This document shows positions 11,258 through 24,576 of a stretch of DNA of 64,000 bases, one piece after another. The notes beneath the pieces were generated by a model. That model saw only the letters and a program-made list of their open reading frames with translations, searched no databases and was not told where the DNA came from. A program made the position numbers and the translations under genes. Origin of the DNA: Nymphaea colorata (taxonomy: Eukaryota > Streptophyta > Magnoliopsida > Nymphaeales > Nymphaeaceae); contig NC_045150.1 of assembly GCF_008831285.2 (NCBI RefSeq), positions 15,435,362-15,499,361 of the forward strand, given 5' to 3'. The number at the start of each line of letters is the position of its first letter. The stretch's first letter is position 1.

Positions 11258-14200
11258 AAATGAGTTAACCTAATTCCGAAGTGAGATTAAATTTGGAAAG
11301 TTTCACTTATAAATTTCAGATATCGATTATGGAAAAAGGAGAAGAAATGAGAGAAGAAATGATAAAGGAAAAAAGAAGCGTGAAAAAAGATAATGAAAAA
11401 TCAGTTTTGGTTGGCACTGATTAAATATACTTTTCAAACATACACATATGAAAAAAAAATTGGTCCAGCTAATGCGTGTACACTTGGTAAATGTAAGTCT
11501 ATACGAAATGTTTATGAGTCATTCAATGTTTGCAGATTTGGTAAATATAAAAAGTATACAAATTGATTGTGAGTTACTTGATTAATTTAATTGAAATTCA
11601 TAATGTGTTACTTACAAACTTAATTTTTACAAAAATACATAAAATTTTATATTTTAACTTTTTTAAGAAACTTATTTTCATTCTACTATACTTTGTGAAT
11701 TACCAATTAATTTTTTCGCTGAGCTTATAATTAACTTACAAAGTTTAATTTTTATTATGCGTTCGTTCCAATTGCATGGATAAAACAGTTGCCGACTGAC
11801 CTCCCTTTTCCTTAAACAAATACATCGGCTTATCAGTCTTTTTTCCTATATCTCATTGAATGAAGATAAAAACATTGTCGGCTTATTTTGTGTGTGTGTA
11901 TGTGTGTTTGTGTGTGCATATGTGCATGTGTATGTTATTGTTTATAGTGTGTGTGGGTAAGAGCATAGTTAATCAAACTAATGGTATGGTGAAAATGTGT
12001 CTTTTTAGTTCAATTCCCGTAGACACTATGTTAGCTCCTGCATTATAAGGGATAAGAGAGAAAGATATGCATATATTGTGTCTTCACTAGGCACCAACGC
12101 TTTTCCAGGGCAAATGTTGTAATCTTCTTGATCGTTTGATAAAATGAACGATGATCTTGAGAATGTGAATTGTTAAACCATTTTGCAGCAATGCCTTCAG
12201 CCGTGCTTCTAGAAGTGAAGCACCTTAGGCCAGCACAGTCGTCCCCACCTCCAAAATGAACATCCTAACGTCTTTCTTTTGCCCCTGCAACTCATCTGCT
12301 TGCGGGGGTCAAACGTCACTGAACAATAATGTGAACTTGGTAGTTGATTTTAACCCACCTAAACGAAGCATCTCTGGATCTCTTTCTCTCTCTAGCATAC
12401 TTAATTGCGGCACATTCATACGTTATCTTTCATTAAACGCTAGAATAAGAAACGATATGTTGATGGGTGATACATTAAACATACATGATAAATTAAAGTA
12501 TAGAAATCAACATGATGATGAAGTGTAAATAGTTCATAAAAGCTGTTAGGTAGGCGCTTTCTTTCCTGCTGCAAGCTATGTCATCCGCTTAATATGCTTA
12601 CAGTCAACCACTCGGCTCTCAAGCGTTTGGCCTCCTTCTAGAAACTTATGGTGGTGCATATTTGAATATACCGGTTGTTCTTCATCAACTTTCAACCAAC
12701 ATAACCTCCTCCATCTCATGTCCATTATAATTAAATAATAAAGTCAACCGCATCAAGTTTGTTTGTAAATAGTACATGAGTACTTTCCATGTTACTCACC
12801 TCCCTAATAAAGGCCGTCTTATCTAACATGATCGACAATTGAGAGAAAAAACGATCCATCATATTGTTCTTTTTGTTTTCATCTCAACTGTCTTTCATGA
12901 TGGATCTGAAAGTTCTCATACGTGGGTTGGATGACTTTAAATAACTATAGCAACTATTCAATATAAATGTAAACAAACACAATTGCATGGATGAATGCAA
13001 AAGGTGGAAAACTATAGTTATTTAATGTGTGGATCAGCAGGTTTTGTAAGGATTTTAAGATTAATAGTCTTAACTTTGTAAAATGTCAAAATTACATGGT
13101 TAAGGAGATTATGAAAGTCCAATATATGGATCAGTTTAAAGATGTTAAATTCAATGGTTTTAACTTTCTTGACTTATAAATAAGGATGGCAACCCTTTCA
13201 ATTTGAGTCTGACGTCCCTTTATCGTTTCGGTTTATCGAATTTCACGTATTTGGGTTCAAATATGCATGGGAAAAAAAGTTATACCTCATTCTAATATAA
13301 TTTTAAACTCACAAACTGTAGCCAGTCTGAATCCAGCAGTCATTTACACATCAAAATCTTAATCCAAACCCAACTTTTAGATACACAATCGAACCTCAAC
13401 CACATACATTAATATGTTAAAAGCTGACCTTCGTAATGTATGAATATTAGACATGGGATATTTAGCAAAAGTTGATTCCAAATACAAATGCAGTCACACA
13501 TTTATTTAAAATCGAATCTGAAAATGATTAAATGTCATTGTCCAATTCAAATATAATAAGATTTCTTAACAAAATGATAATTTTTTTTTCCATATCCAAC
13601 CTTTTAGAAGCATGCAGTTCGGTCAGATATCCGACCTTTCACAAGATCCCAGTGAGCCCACTAAAGGGAGGTTGCAGACCTCCTAAATTTTGGACATTTT
13701 GGGATTAAAAAAAAATGTATAGTTATATTTTTGAAAATTTTTAATTTGGCATGTGTAAAAACTTTTTAAAAAATATTGTTCGGCATCTGTACAAATTTGG
13801 AAAATATTTTCTGTCCTCTCACCTCTCCAACCCCCCTCCCCCCTTCTAACAAAAAATTTATCGCTTCGCCCCTGCCCTAAATTAACATAAATTATGTTGA
13901 TAACACTCTGTTTAGGGAAGACAATGTATAACGACTCCGAAAGTCACACAATATAAAGCAAGCGGAGCATAAGTTTTCTCGAAGGGATGAATGAATCTTC
14001 ACAAAGGGAGCACTGTCAATAGCAACTTTATTAATTGCTACCAGAGTGCATGGTCTGTGACATCAAAACGCCTGCACATTACAACACATTACTCTTTCAA
14101 TCATGCTGCAGATTTATTAATATGAACTCATCAAACACGTACGCCCACTGTTTCTGGGTATATTTCAATAAAAAAGCTTGCAATCATTGATACACCGGCA

Positions 14201-15587
14201 ATCGGCAACTTATTCAAGCCATATGTATGTAGCTCTTCACATGACATATAATGATACTGTTGAGGATGCATCTATAGTTGTGTGCTTTTCTATGGCTTCT
14301 TGGCTCTCAATGAATCTAATGCCGTTTTTAATAGATTCAACAGTACCCATGAATTATAAACGTTAAATTATAAAATCAGATTCTGTATAACTTCAAAAAT
14401 TAATGGCATTATTGTTCTTAGTTCAAGTGATCTCATTTAAACATTGAATTTTCAAGTTTTTTTTAGATTTTCATACATTTTGGGGTAGTTGGGCAGCAAA
14501 GACACCTTGTAAGTGTCATCTGAATCTGCCCCAAAGACTGGAGCAGGTTCATCAGCTAGTACCCGATCAAACTGCTTTAATATTTGGGAAAAATTCGTGG
14601 GACACTTACAAGTATTCTTGACTTATTTGTGTGTGTGTCCATTATTTTGTTTGAAGGAAACTACTCCCAGGCCAAGAGACATCTATCGTTCTTTTAAATG
14701 GCATAAAACCTTGAAATTAGTATCACTACACTTAGTTGAGATGTTGAGATTAATACCTATGCAAATCAAATTAGCAAATTTTCTTGTATAAGCCGTTAAC
14801 CTCACCAGTAATGCCAAATTATTTAGGACATTTTTGTGTACATGCTTAATTTTTTTTTTTTTATATAAAAAAAGGGAGAGAGAGACACACAAATATGAGG
14901 CATATTTGGTTGGAAAGCCATGATGTGGAGATTTAAAATTGTGTATATCAAAATATGCCTCCTACTCGTGCCTACGGGCATCCTAAGCTATGTTTCGCAA
15001 ATGCAACGATATAGGTAGTAAGAAAAAAAAATATGAAAATTTAAAAAAAAAAAAAAAATGATGCCACTATAAGTTCTATAAGCTGAGCAATCTGTCTGTT
15101 ATTTTTTTTTTCATACATATTTTTCAGTCACATAAGCATAAACATGTTCAATTCATCGATCCATGAGTCAGATTTGCGAACAATAACATTCATTATGTTC
15201 GAAAGTCCAATGGGCACAAAAGACAACATACAAGCGAGAGATAAAAGACAAAATCTGAGGGAAGGTCCAGCCCTAGCCACAAACGCTAGAGCCTCAGGTG
15301 CCTTCCGTCAAGTGTATGCTTTTAAGATCTGAAAATTTTCTTGGGCAAGCACTTGAACTCCATCATCAATCCACATCCACGGCTGTTCAGACACGAATGT
15401 TGTTAGATAGCTAAAATTTAAAACTTTGTCACTAAAAACAGTTATTGGATTAGTTTAGTCATGCTTTCTGTGCAACGATGGTTTGTGGTGGCTTTAACCA
15501 TGTTTTATGGCCGTTTGAATTTTTAAATTTTATCCATTTGGTACATGACCACATTAACTTTTCTACCTCAGAATTTGGCATATATAT
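10588..15587. other. AT-rich intergenic DNA
   Basis: No gene is recognisable on either strand. A CT tract running into TA spans 11185-11257, and a TG-rich tract lies at about 11889-11955. At 13655-13880 the words AAAGGGAGGTTGCAG and TCGCTTCGCCCCTG resemble hAT-like ends, but no clear flanking duplication was found. Confidence 0.45.
11185..11257. repeat. Compound (CT)n(TA)n microsatellite
   Basis: About 24 CT units run directly into about 12 TA units. Confidence 0.95.
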
Positions 15588-15835
15588 TAAGCATGGGCAA
15601 CAGGCCCGGGTCCGGGCCTTAAAAAACCGGCCCGGGCCTGCTCGGGTTTGCCCGATGGAGCTCGATTTGGCCCAATTAATTTTTTTATTATTTTTATTTA
15701 ATAGTAATATATATTTTATAATAAAAATATATTTCATATTCAAAAATTTTTATTTTATATTAAAAAAATATTTTTTATTTTAATCGGGCCCGGGCTCAGG
15801 TTTCGGGCGTCGGGCCAGCCCAATGCCGAGGCCTA
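15588..15835. mobile_element. Nonautonomous hAT-like element (family A)
   Basis: A 248-bp element starting TAAGCATGGGCAACAGGCCC and ending CCGAGGCCTA, with inverted GC-rich ends around an AT-rich core. It is flanked by ATATATAT on both sides (15580-15587, 15836-15843). That duplication is perfect, but its simple sequence weakens it as evidence. The ends match the element at 539-766. Confidence 0.65.
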
Positions 15836-16015
15836 ATATATATAGCTGCATATGCTGGTGGGTAGAGGCAAGCCACTGATTCTATTCACATGAGTGTCGA
15901 CCTCCAGTAGAAACCAATGCTAAAATAGGCCCTCGACCTGAAAGTGTTAAACCTAAAGAGCGTTTGGCAAGAAGAATGTTCTTTGGACGTCAGTGTTCTA
16001 TGAATGTCTTCTAAA

Positions 16016-16461
16016 TAAGGGTGTTTAACGGCTTGTGACAACTCGGGCTTGACTTGAACCTGTTCAGTTAAGTTTGGTTTGAGCTTGACTTGTTTATTAG
16101 ATGAGTTGAGTTTGAGTTAACAAATAGACTCATTTCAATAAATGAGTCAAAATTTGAGTTAGTCGGGCTTGACACATGTGAAGTCGATTAAGCTTGTGGC
16201 AAGAGAACATGTAGAAGGCGTTTCACAATAACATCACAAAAACAAATACCTATTGGGTTTCCTTGAGTTCAACCCTGGTCCTTTTCAAACATTAAAGAAA
16301 AAACAGTTGGTTTGAGCATAACCAAGCCAAGTTTGAGCCTTTTTAAGCGCAAGCTAGTCAAGTTGAGCGCAACTCAAAGAACTCAAGTTTGGTCCTTCTG
16401 ACATTTGAACAGAATTGAAGCCAACCCAGTTTTGTTCAAACTCGGCTTGTGAACAACCCTA
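16016..16461. mobile_element. Nonautonomous hAT-like element (family B)
   Basis: A 446-bp element starting TAAGGGTGTTTAACGGCTTG and ending GCTTGTGAACAACCCTA; the ends are inverted repeats. The flanks CTTCTAAA (16008-16015) and GTTCTAAT (16462-16469) match at 6 of 8 positions, as expected of an old 8-bp duplication. The ends resemble those of the element at 43620-44034. Confidence 0.55.
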
Positions 16462-17167
16462 GTTCTAATTATTGTTTCAAAGGGTGTAGCTTTTCTATTA
16501 CCAAACTACTTTTGTCGACGGTTTTATACAAGCCATCAATCGACGTAATATTGACACAGATCATACATATATGGAAGGCCTAAAGATTGACAACTCAGGA
16601 TGGAGCCCAAACTTGAGTTCCCAAGGCCAGACATGCACCATTGACTATCTCAATCTTAAAGGTTTTCCAAGTTTTGATCTAATTTTTTAGTCTTAAGTAC
16701 TAGAAAGAAAAAGATGATACCAATTTAACTTTATTTGATGGTGTAAATAAATTAGCAGTCGTTCGTTATAAATGATGCTTAGGTTCATGTTTTTTTAAAA
16801 CAAATCATGTTTTTCTGGCCCTTGAAATCTTTCTTGCATTTAAGTAGCGTTGATTTTTATGTCGTTGCATGATCTACCTCCTCATAACCTCGGATAATAT
16901 GTTTTAAAAGTTCTTATTTGCAAAATAATTTATGTAAAAGGCATTCATCAAATTGTTCTGGCAGCTTGATGGCCTAATTAAATGGTTTTTAAGTACCTAA
17001 ATTATGTCATGTTAAACATTTTATTTTTAAACTACAATTTTAATTTATGTGTCTTTACAGTTTAGGGTAAAAAAAATACAAACAATTGTGAAAAAAATTG
17101 GTGGTTACAATCCATAAAAAGAGAATTAGATTGTTATTTGATCTTGTCAAATTTTGTTCCGAGTTAA

Positions 17168-17204
<37 letters not shown>

Positions 17205-17307
17205 CACCCACCCAACCTCTGTTTGCCTCACCGTCAATGAGGCCTTGTATAATCTGTATTGTTTCTAAACATATGTTAAGAGTTTTAGCTCCAAGTTTCT
17301 GCCACGT
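16462..17307. other. Intergenic, target region of the Tat element
   Basis: No gene is seen. A (CT)n microsatellite spans 17170-17202. The bases just before the LTR (CACGT at 17303-17307) are the candidate 5-bp target duplication; its partner would lie beyond the assembly gap. Confidence 0.5.
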
Positions 17308-20300
17308 TGTTAACACCCCAAATTTTTCCACATCAAAATTGAAGCAATGTGAAAATTTCACAAAAGAATTGTGAAAATTTGCAATTTCAAAGCCAATTTC
17401 GAATCTAAAGAACAATTAGATTCAAATCGTGAATTTAACCCGATACACGAATCCCAGTGCAGGATTACGAGTCCAAATTCAATTGCAAATGTCATTTGAA
17501 ATCCAAATCTAATTGCAAAATGCAAATTTTGACTTAGATCCAAGAATTAGATCTAATTCAGTCTAAAATGCTACGTGGGACCCACGTGTGGGCCCCACCT
17601 AGCCCGTGTGGTCAAGAGCCCTCCCCAGGGGCCATGCCCCCTTCATGTCAAAAAAAAAATAATAAATAAATATTTTCTCTCAAATTAATTGAAGAAAAGT
17701 CATTTTCAAGAAGAAATAAAGGAGAAACCTAGGAAAAGAGAGACATTTATGTCTCTCTCTCTTCTTTAACCAGATCCTCCTTAAAGAAAAAAATCATTTC
17801 CAAGGAAGCAATTACTAGACTGGTCAAACTCACCTAACCTACTTAATCCAAGTAGGTTTGACCCGGGTGCACTCAAATGTGGTGCCAATTCCAGCTAGGT
17901 TCGGTCACAATGGGCTCAACATAGTCAAAACGTAAGTCTGTCTCATGATCCAATTAATGGACGAAAATAGACTTTGACCGAACCAAACCCACTTTGACTA
18001 AACTCAGTCAAAGTACAATTTAGCTCAATTAAGAGCTTTCTTGACCCAAATTTATCAAATTACCTCAAATAAAGTCAAACTACTTGCAAATGAGCTTTGA
18101 CTTTGGTCAATTGGTCGAAATTGATCAATTTGGACAATTTTGCCCTTCTACGGTCAACTTAAGATTAAAAAGCTTAAAATGGTTTATGAAAGGCAAATAA
18201 ACATTTGAATTTGTCAAATGCTTGAATCAAATACCAAATTTAAATTGAATTTCTCAAGTGAAAGTTTGATTCAGTTGAAATCCATTTTCAATCAAGTTTT
18301 GGACGAAAATACCCTTTTCAAACCAAATTTGATAAAATTTTTAAATTTTATTAAAATTTAAATTTAATTATCATAATTCAATGGCATTTGGAGCTTAGTA
18401 ACTAGGTTTTAACCTTATAAGCTCGATTTCAAACAAAAATAAATAAATAGTACAAAATAAGGGCAAAACCCTGTGTAAGGGCATTTTCATCCAAAATTTT
18501 GGTCAAAATGGTCACCTAGGTCTGAACCCAAGTTGACCAAACCTAGCCCAGCCCACCTAGCTCGTGGAAATGGGCTGAGAAATGGTCAATTAGAGCCTTT
18601 AAAGTCTATTTAACTCATTTTACAAGTCCCCAAGGTCTTAAGTAAGTTCCCAAGGTGAGTTAAGAAGGTGGTTGAACCCACCTCCTCCTCTATATAAACC
18701 TCCCCTTGGCCACTAAGGGGGAGGACGAAATTTTGGAGCATTCTATCAAATTGCTGCAGCCAAGGAGCTAGGAGGGAGAAGCCAAGGAAGAGAGAAGAGG
18801 TTCGTCCAAGCCCCCTTCCCCTTTTTCTCCCATTCTCTTCTTCACTTTCTTCTATTCTCCCCATTGATTTTGCTAAGTTAGGGTGCTTAAGTGAACCCTT
18901 ACTTAGGATTTTCGTGGTGAGAAGCCCTCTTTACCACTCCAAATTCCAGCAAGCAAGCTATTTCTTATTCTAGCTTTGCTAAGCTTGAATCCACGGTTGG
19001 ATTCTTGCTTAGGATTGCTTGGGTTAGAAAACAAGTGAAGACGAAAGACAAACATCAAGACCGACCGCAAGGTAGGTGATCTTAACTCACTTCTCTTCTA
19101 CTTTAGCTTATTGTTGATTTATTTTAATTCCAACAATTCGTGGGAGGGTTTATTTTAATTTGCTTACGGCTGGGAATGATGTCCAGCTAAGGGAAACCTA
19201 CGCTTCAATGTACATGTTAATGCATAATGCATGCATATGTCGGTTTTTCTTAAATATGAACCCAAGTATCAAATTTCGAAATGGGCCCCAAGGCCACGTC
19301 CCTTTCAAAGGAACCAACTTAATACCATTTTGAACTCCCTACCATGAGAGAATCCCACGGTGAGAAAGTGATTTTGCTACATCACGTATGATGAAAATGC
19401 CTATAAGGGATGGATACGTTTTTATGAATGTGATCCACCCTTGCATGGCGAAATGATGGACGAATAAGCTTGAGTATTGTTTTATTTTCTTTCTTATTCA
19501 CAGTCATTTTGATTCATGTCTTTCAATTTAATTAATCAAGGGTAGTAGGGAAGATTTGAAACAAGTTCTCAATCTTCCTACATAAAAGAACCCAGCCATG
19601 AATCATCATGATTCATGAGTCATGCGGTCCCTTGATAAAATTTCATTTTGAAAAGTAAGGTACGTATATGTATACATTGTTATATATGTACATATATGCA
19701 TCCGATTTCTTGTCAAAAATTACATTCCTCCCTTAAAATCAGGTTGGAACATGTTTCCAAACCGGTCTTTAAGGAAATAGGCCATTTTTATTGATTTTTC
19801 TAGTGCAAGATTATAAATTACTTTCATTTCATTTTTACTTAATTTCAGCAAACCCATACGTAAGATGTATGTATGTTGTTGAAATCAGACCATGTTTTAT
19901 AGGAATTGGTTTAAGAATATCAAAATTTACGTATTTGAAATACCAACCATCCTAGAATCATCCAAAGGAGTTGATGATTTCATTACTACGAAATCTGGAA
20001 TTTGAATAGATTTGAAAAACTCATTGTTTCTATCTAAGAAACAAGTCCTTATTGGAATCAATGTCCACAATTTTCAGCTATTTAAATCAACACAAGGTCT
20101 GATTTTTAGCTATTTTGAGATAAAAGTGGACGTCATCCATGTCTCCCATCCGTTTCAAAGATTGAACTTGACATCATTTATATATTTTCATCATTTTGAT
20201 AATTTTATGTCAAGCCTCAAGCTTATGGACTACATCTCTAATTCATGTGCTTAATCATATAATGAGCACATATAGAGAAAGTCCTATATTTTAATCAATC

Positions 20301-21132
20301 TTCATGTATAGATTGTATGACGTGCAATACGGACTTTGAGAGATTATGAGGGAGTGAAGAATGTATGTTTCATATGAATGAATCTTGATGGATTATGAGA
20401 GAGAGAAGAATGAATGTTCCATATAGTTTCCATTCTCGTTTCATGCATTCACTTTCACTCAAAATCAATGGCACCACATGCACATTCTCAAGAAATTAAG
20501 TGATTCAAATTTAAGTTGCAAAAAGTGACCAAGTCATATTGCAATGAGAATTTGTAAACTTCACTTAACTTCAAAAGAAAACACAAGCAATGCATTCATA
20601 ATCTTTTGGCCAAAGTGCATTTGAAAAACAACATGTTTTCTAACAATTTGGAACCTATGTTCTTTCAAAAGAATGAATTCTACAAATCACATGATTTGAC
20701 AAAAGAAGAGTTCAAAATCAATTTTTATCATAAGATGATCATCATCATCTAGAGTTCACAACAAAGAACTCAATTCCAAATCTTCAAAAATCCTCAAGAA
20801 TTATGTGTTTCAAATAACACCAAAACAAAGGATTTTAAACCAACTTGAAAACCCCCAATATTCAAATTCATTTATTCAAAAAAATGAATTTCGGTTCTTG
20901 AATCCAAAACCTCAATGCATAAGCATATAGGACTTACATCAATAACTCGTATATGATCCAAATGATCTTTAGTCCTTGGTCTAATTACCCCTGTTAAAGG
21001 CGGCAGGAACGGTTGGACCTCGTACCGACGAGCGGATCCCTTTCTCTTGAAAATTTTCTCAAAACCCCAATTTTAAAAGAATTTTACTGACTCGCATTTC
21101 GACCTTCTTGAAAAGGGAGTGGGGTGCGAACA
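17308..21132 (+). repeat. 5' LTR of the Tat element
   Basis: The LTR starts TGTTAACACCCC and is inferred to end GGTGCGAACA, directly before a candidate primer binding site. The start is confirmed by the matching 3' LTR copy at 30487. The end is inferred, because the 3' LTR is cut by the gap. At about 3.8 kb it is long even for this lineage. A TATATAAA box at 18691-18698, within a CT-rich context, is the likely promoter of the element's transcript. Confidence 0.85.
18691..18698 (+). promoter_or_regulatory. TATA box inside the LTR
   Basis: TATATAAA lies in a CCTCCTCCTC context about 1.4 kb into the LTR. It is the best core-promoter candidate for the retrotransposon RNA. Confidence 0.5.
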
Positions 21133-21134
21133 GA

Positions 21135-21153
21135 TGGCACACCCGGTGGGACC
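21135..21153 (+). promoter_or_regulatory. Candidate primer binding site
   Basis: TGGCACACCCGGTGGGACC begins two bases after the inferred LTR end and starts TGG, as needed to pair with a tRNA CCA end. The priming tRNA is not assigned. Confidence 0.6.
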
Positions 21154-21939
21154 CGTCATTGTTTGTCTAAAGACTTATTTGGATCATATATGAGTTATTT
21201 TCACCAATGTCGGACATCAATTGCACAAAAAAAAAAAAATAAAAAAAATAAACTCACAAAAATGCATACCGACATCATGTAGTGTACATTGAGGAGATTT
21301 CATGAACCTCATTCATTTCAATTTATCCTACCCCTCCTCAATTTAAGGATTGTATGCAGCCCATGTATGCTCTCAAAATTTCAAATCTATCTCTTAGGAA
21401 TGTATGCAATAGAGCCATCTATTTTGCATCTTCTCATGAATTTTGAAAAACAAATCCTTACCTATATCATATCCCGGTCATCATGTTGCCGGGCTATTTC
21501 TAGGACATTAGTCCAAGATATAGCCTTACAACTGGACCACCCAATTGGACTGAGAAGTCCCCCCATTAGTACCGAAACGGATAATAGTCCCGGTATATCG
21601 ATGGGTGAACAAGGAGAAATGGAGAGCCCAAATCTAGAAAACCCTTGGAGGAGTCAATGCTAGTACTATAAATTTGGTATATAGGTATACCATAAATTTT
21701 GGATAAATAAAGAATCATTTACCCATTTATTTTCCATAGGTTCCAAGACCAATTTTCAAAATAATGCATATAGGCAAGAGTCCTAGGAATTGCATTATCA
21801 ATTTTTCATTAACTGCTTGTTTGGACGCATGTGATGTTTTACTTTGCCCCTAAGTCCATGTCCAAACCCAATGTCAAAACTCTTCTCGAGTCTCTATTGG
21901 GTCAATTCATGTCAAAGTCTAATACCTTCTCTTGTCTAG

Positions 21940-23091
21940 ATGGACTCAGAAAGTATCTTCTCATATGACCACATCCTATTCGGGTCATGTCAAGGCCGAT
22001 CCGGACTTCGCATCATCCCAAGTGGAGTCTACCTACCTCAGTGGTATCTTTCATGGTACCCAACTTTTCGGTGTATGTTCCCGGATCACTTAGAGGATTG
22101 CGGTCTTGAAGAAGCAGTCAGTCTTGCCATACAGCCTATCAATGGCAATCTAATCCATGCAATTGCTGAAAGATGGAACCCAAGGACCAACACATTCTGG
22201 TTTCCATGGGGTGAAATGACAATCACTCTTGATGAGTTCTCCAACATTATGGGTTTGCCAGAACCAAAAGGTGACCCAAGAGGTCCAATTGAAGACCAGT
22301 TCCTTGTAAACCAAGGTCAAGTCAAAACTCTAGAAGTGATTCGTAAACTCACAGGGAAAAGGAGTTGGCATTTTCTAGAGAAAGATGGACATCAATATCT
22401 TCAACTACAAGAGCTTGGTGAAACATACTCCCAATTTGTCAACCCTGCGTCACTATCTAGAACTGTTGCAGACAAGTACAAAAACTCCATAGTGACTTGT
22501 ACCGTGGGTCTTATCTTCTTCAATAATGAAGAACACATAATGGATTTCCGCATAGCTCGCCTCTTCAGAAAATAGGGGCATGTCCAAGTCCGTCACATTT
22601 TCATAGCAATGGCAGCCTTGGCATTCCTTTACAGAGGGTTGGCCAAATTTTCAATTGGAGATGCAGACTCGATAGAAGGATGTGTCTTTGCACTGCAAGC
22701 ATAGTTCTACAAACATGTGGGGCCACAATCATGTCATTTTCAAAACACAGACGGTCAGTTATCTAGTATGGAGCACTACCGCAGAAAGATGGAGGAAGTT
22801 GATGACTCCACCATCATTTGGGACTTCTTTGATCGAGAGGTCATCAAGTCAAGATACACTTACAACCCAGTCAGAGGAAGTCTTCTATTGGGACCGTTTT
22901 TCATAATTGAATATCATCCGGAGCGTTGCCTCAGGCAATTCTCACTGCGTCAGAGGAATGCATATCCAATTGAGTCGGAAGGAGCCATTGTGGAGTGTGA
23001 ACTAGACACTGAAGAGTGGTTCGGGATATACACCTATGCCCAGCAACGTTGGGAATCATTTGCTCACTTGTATCTTGTCCTTGGTCCATGA
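21940..23091 (+). CDS. Plant mobile domain (PMD) ORF of the retrotransposon, two in-frame stops
   Basis: One frame runs about 383 codons from an ATG at 21940, interrupted by TAG at 22573-22575 and TAG at 22702-22704, and ends with TGA at 23089-23091. Near residues 70-105 it holds AERWNPRTNTFWFPWGEMT followed by ITLDEFSNIMGLPEP. This is the core of the plant mobile (aminotransferase-like) domain family, which also includes the host proteins MAIN and MAIL1. The ORF lies between the primer binding site and gag, on the same strand, where Tat-lineage elements carry an extra ORF1. PMD proteins in plants occur both as transposon cargo and as domesticated genome-silencing factors. The role here is unknown. 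The two stops suggest decay, readthrough or sequence error. Confidence 0.8.
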
Positions 23092-23334
23092 ATGGGTCCC
23101 GAATATGTAAAATGGTGGGATGAAGTTCGCCCATCTATCCTTCTGTCCTAGATTGTCATGTCTAGTTCATTGTCATTAAGCCAAAATTTGTCAAGTTTTG
23201 TCAAGTTATGTTAAACTTTGTCAAGTTTTGTCATTCTCATCTTTCTTTTAATATGTAATCAAAATTTGTCACCTCTCATCAATTCACATCCTAACATTTT
23301 CAATTTTTCTTCTTGCAAGGTGAACATCCGCTTT

Positions 23335-24576
23335 ATGGTTGAAACCAGAAGCCAAAGCAGGAGAAGGAGTGAAATGGAGCTTGATCAACCTTTTATAGGA
23401 GACAGGGGAGAAGAATCCTCCTCAGAAACACCTCCCAAGCTGGAAATAAATGACCCAGAATTTGAGGAATACAGAAGATTCCGGAAATACATGATCATGT
23501 TCAATGAAGAACAAGCGCAGGCAGAAAAAGCCAAAAAGAAAGGGAAGAAAACAAGAAAGTACTCATCAAGCAGTTCAGACTCTTCTGAAGACGCTACAAC
23601 AGAATATAGTAGTGAGGAAGAACCGAAAACTCCCAAGAAAAAGAAGAAGGGAGAATCCTGAAAAACAAAAATCCAGGAAGTTGAAAAAAAGTTAAATGCA
23701 GTACAACTTAAAGGCAAGAACAAGAGGAATTTCACTTGCGAAGATTTCTACGAAAGCTTCGAAAATGACAAACACAAAAAAAACTTGCCCAAGAAATTTA
23801 TCAAATTTGATGGCCATGGAGACCCAAAGGCACATTTGGCCATGTTCTTTGCTGAATGCTACAAATTCCGCCACAATCATAGGGCCCTCTTTCGATGTTT
23901 CCCTAGAAGCCTAGAAGGAATTGCAGCACAATGGTATCGGGAACACATCAACCCAGTGGAATTGAAAAATTTTGACATGTTAATCAACCTTTTCATCGAA
24001 AGGTTCATTCAAAACGTTGAAACTGCACCAACGATCACCACATTATGCTATCTAAAACAGAGGCCAGGTGAAAATGTGAGAGATTTTATTCAGAGGTGGA
24101 GGTCTTCTTGCAACAAGATGAGAGACCCAATCTCTCAATCCCATGCACTGGGATTGATCGTAAACAATTTGACACAACCATTAAGGAGCCTCATTTCCAA
24201 TGCTCCAATCAAGTCTTTCATCGATCTCACTGAGAGGGCAGAATGCATTGAAGCAGGAATTGAGAATGGAGCTTTTGATGCTGTCATCCCGGTAAAAGTA
24301 AGGGAAGATACAAAAAAGAATAGCAGAAGTCAGAATGCTCCAGCCAACATCGTGGCCAACGCTGCAGCCTTCAAGAAAGAAAAGTCCGAATATCCTAAGA
24401 ATAAAGGGGTAATGGACAAAGCTAGTGGCAGTAGTAGTGGCACCAAAAACAAACATCCTGGATGGGGGTACGATAGAAAATTTACCCCATTACAACAAAG
24501 TTATGAAGAGGTCATGCATATGCTAATCGAAAGAGGTACTCTGTTTCTCCCAAAAGTCTCCAACCCCCACCAATGA
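23335..24576 (+). CDS. Retrotransposon gag, one in-frame stop
   Basis: Structural protein of the element. The first ATG (23335) gives MVETRSQSRRR, then an acidic and Ser-rich tract and a lysine-rich tract ending at a TGA (23659-23661). The same frame then continues with a Retrotrans_gag core: FDGHGDPKAHLAMFF near 23806, AAQWYREHI near 23929, and QRPGENVRDFIQRW near 24058. A host-like lysine-rich linker follows to the TGA at 24574-24576. The final stop overlaps the start of the next frame as ATGA. The zinc-knuckle-like part lies in the following frame. The internal stop splits the N-terminal arm from the capsid-like core; it could be real decay or an indel-free point change. Confidence 0.85.

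Noticed and set aside
13655-13880. Possible further hAT-like element
   Set aside because: Only one end (TCGCTTCGCCCCTG) fits; the other end and flanking duplication are not convincing.
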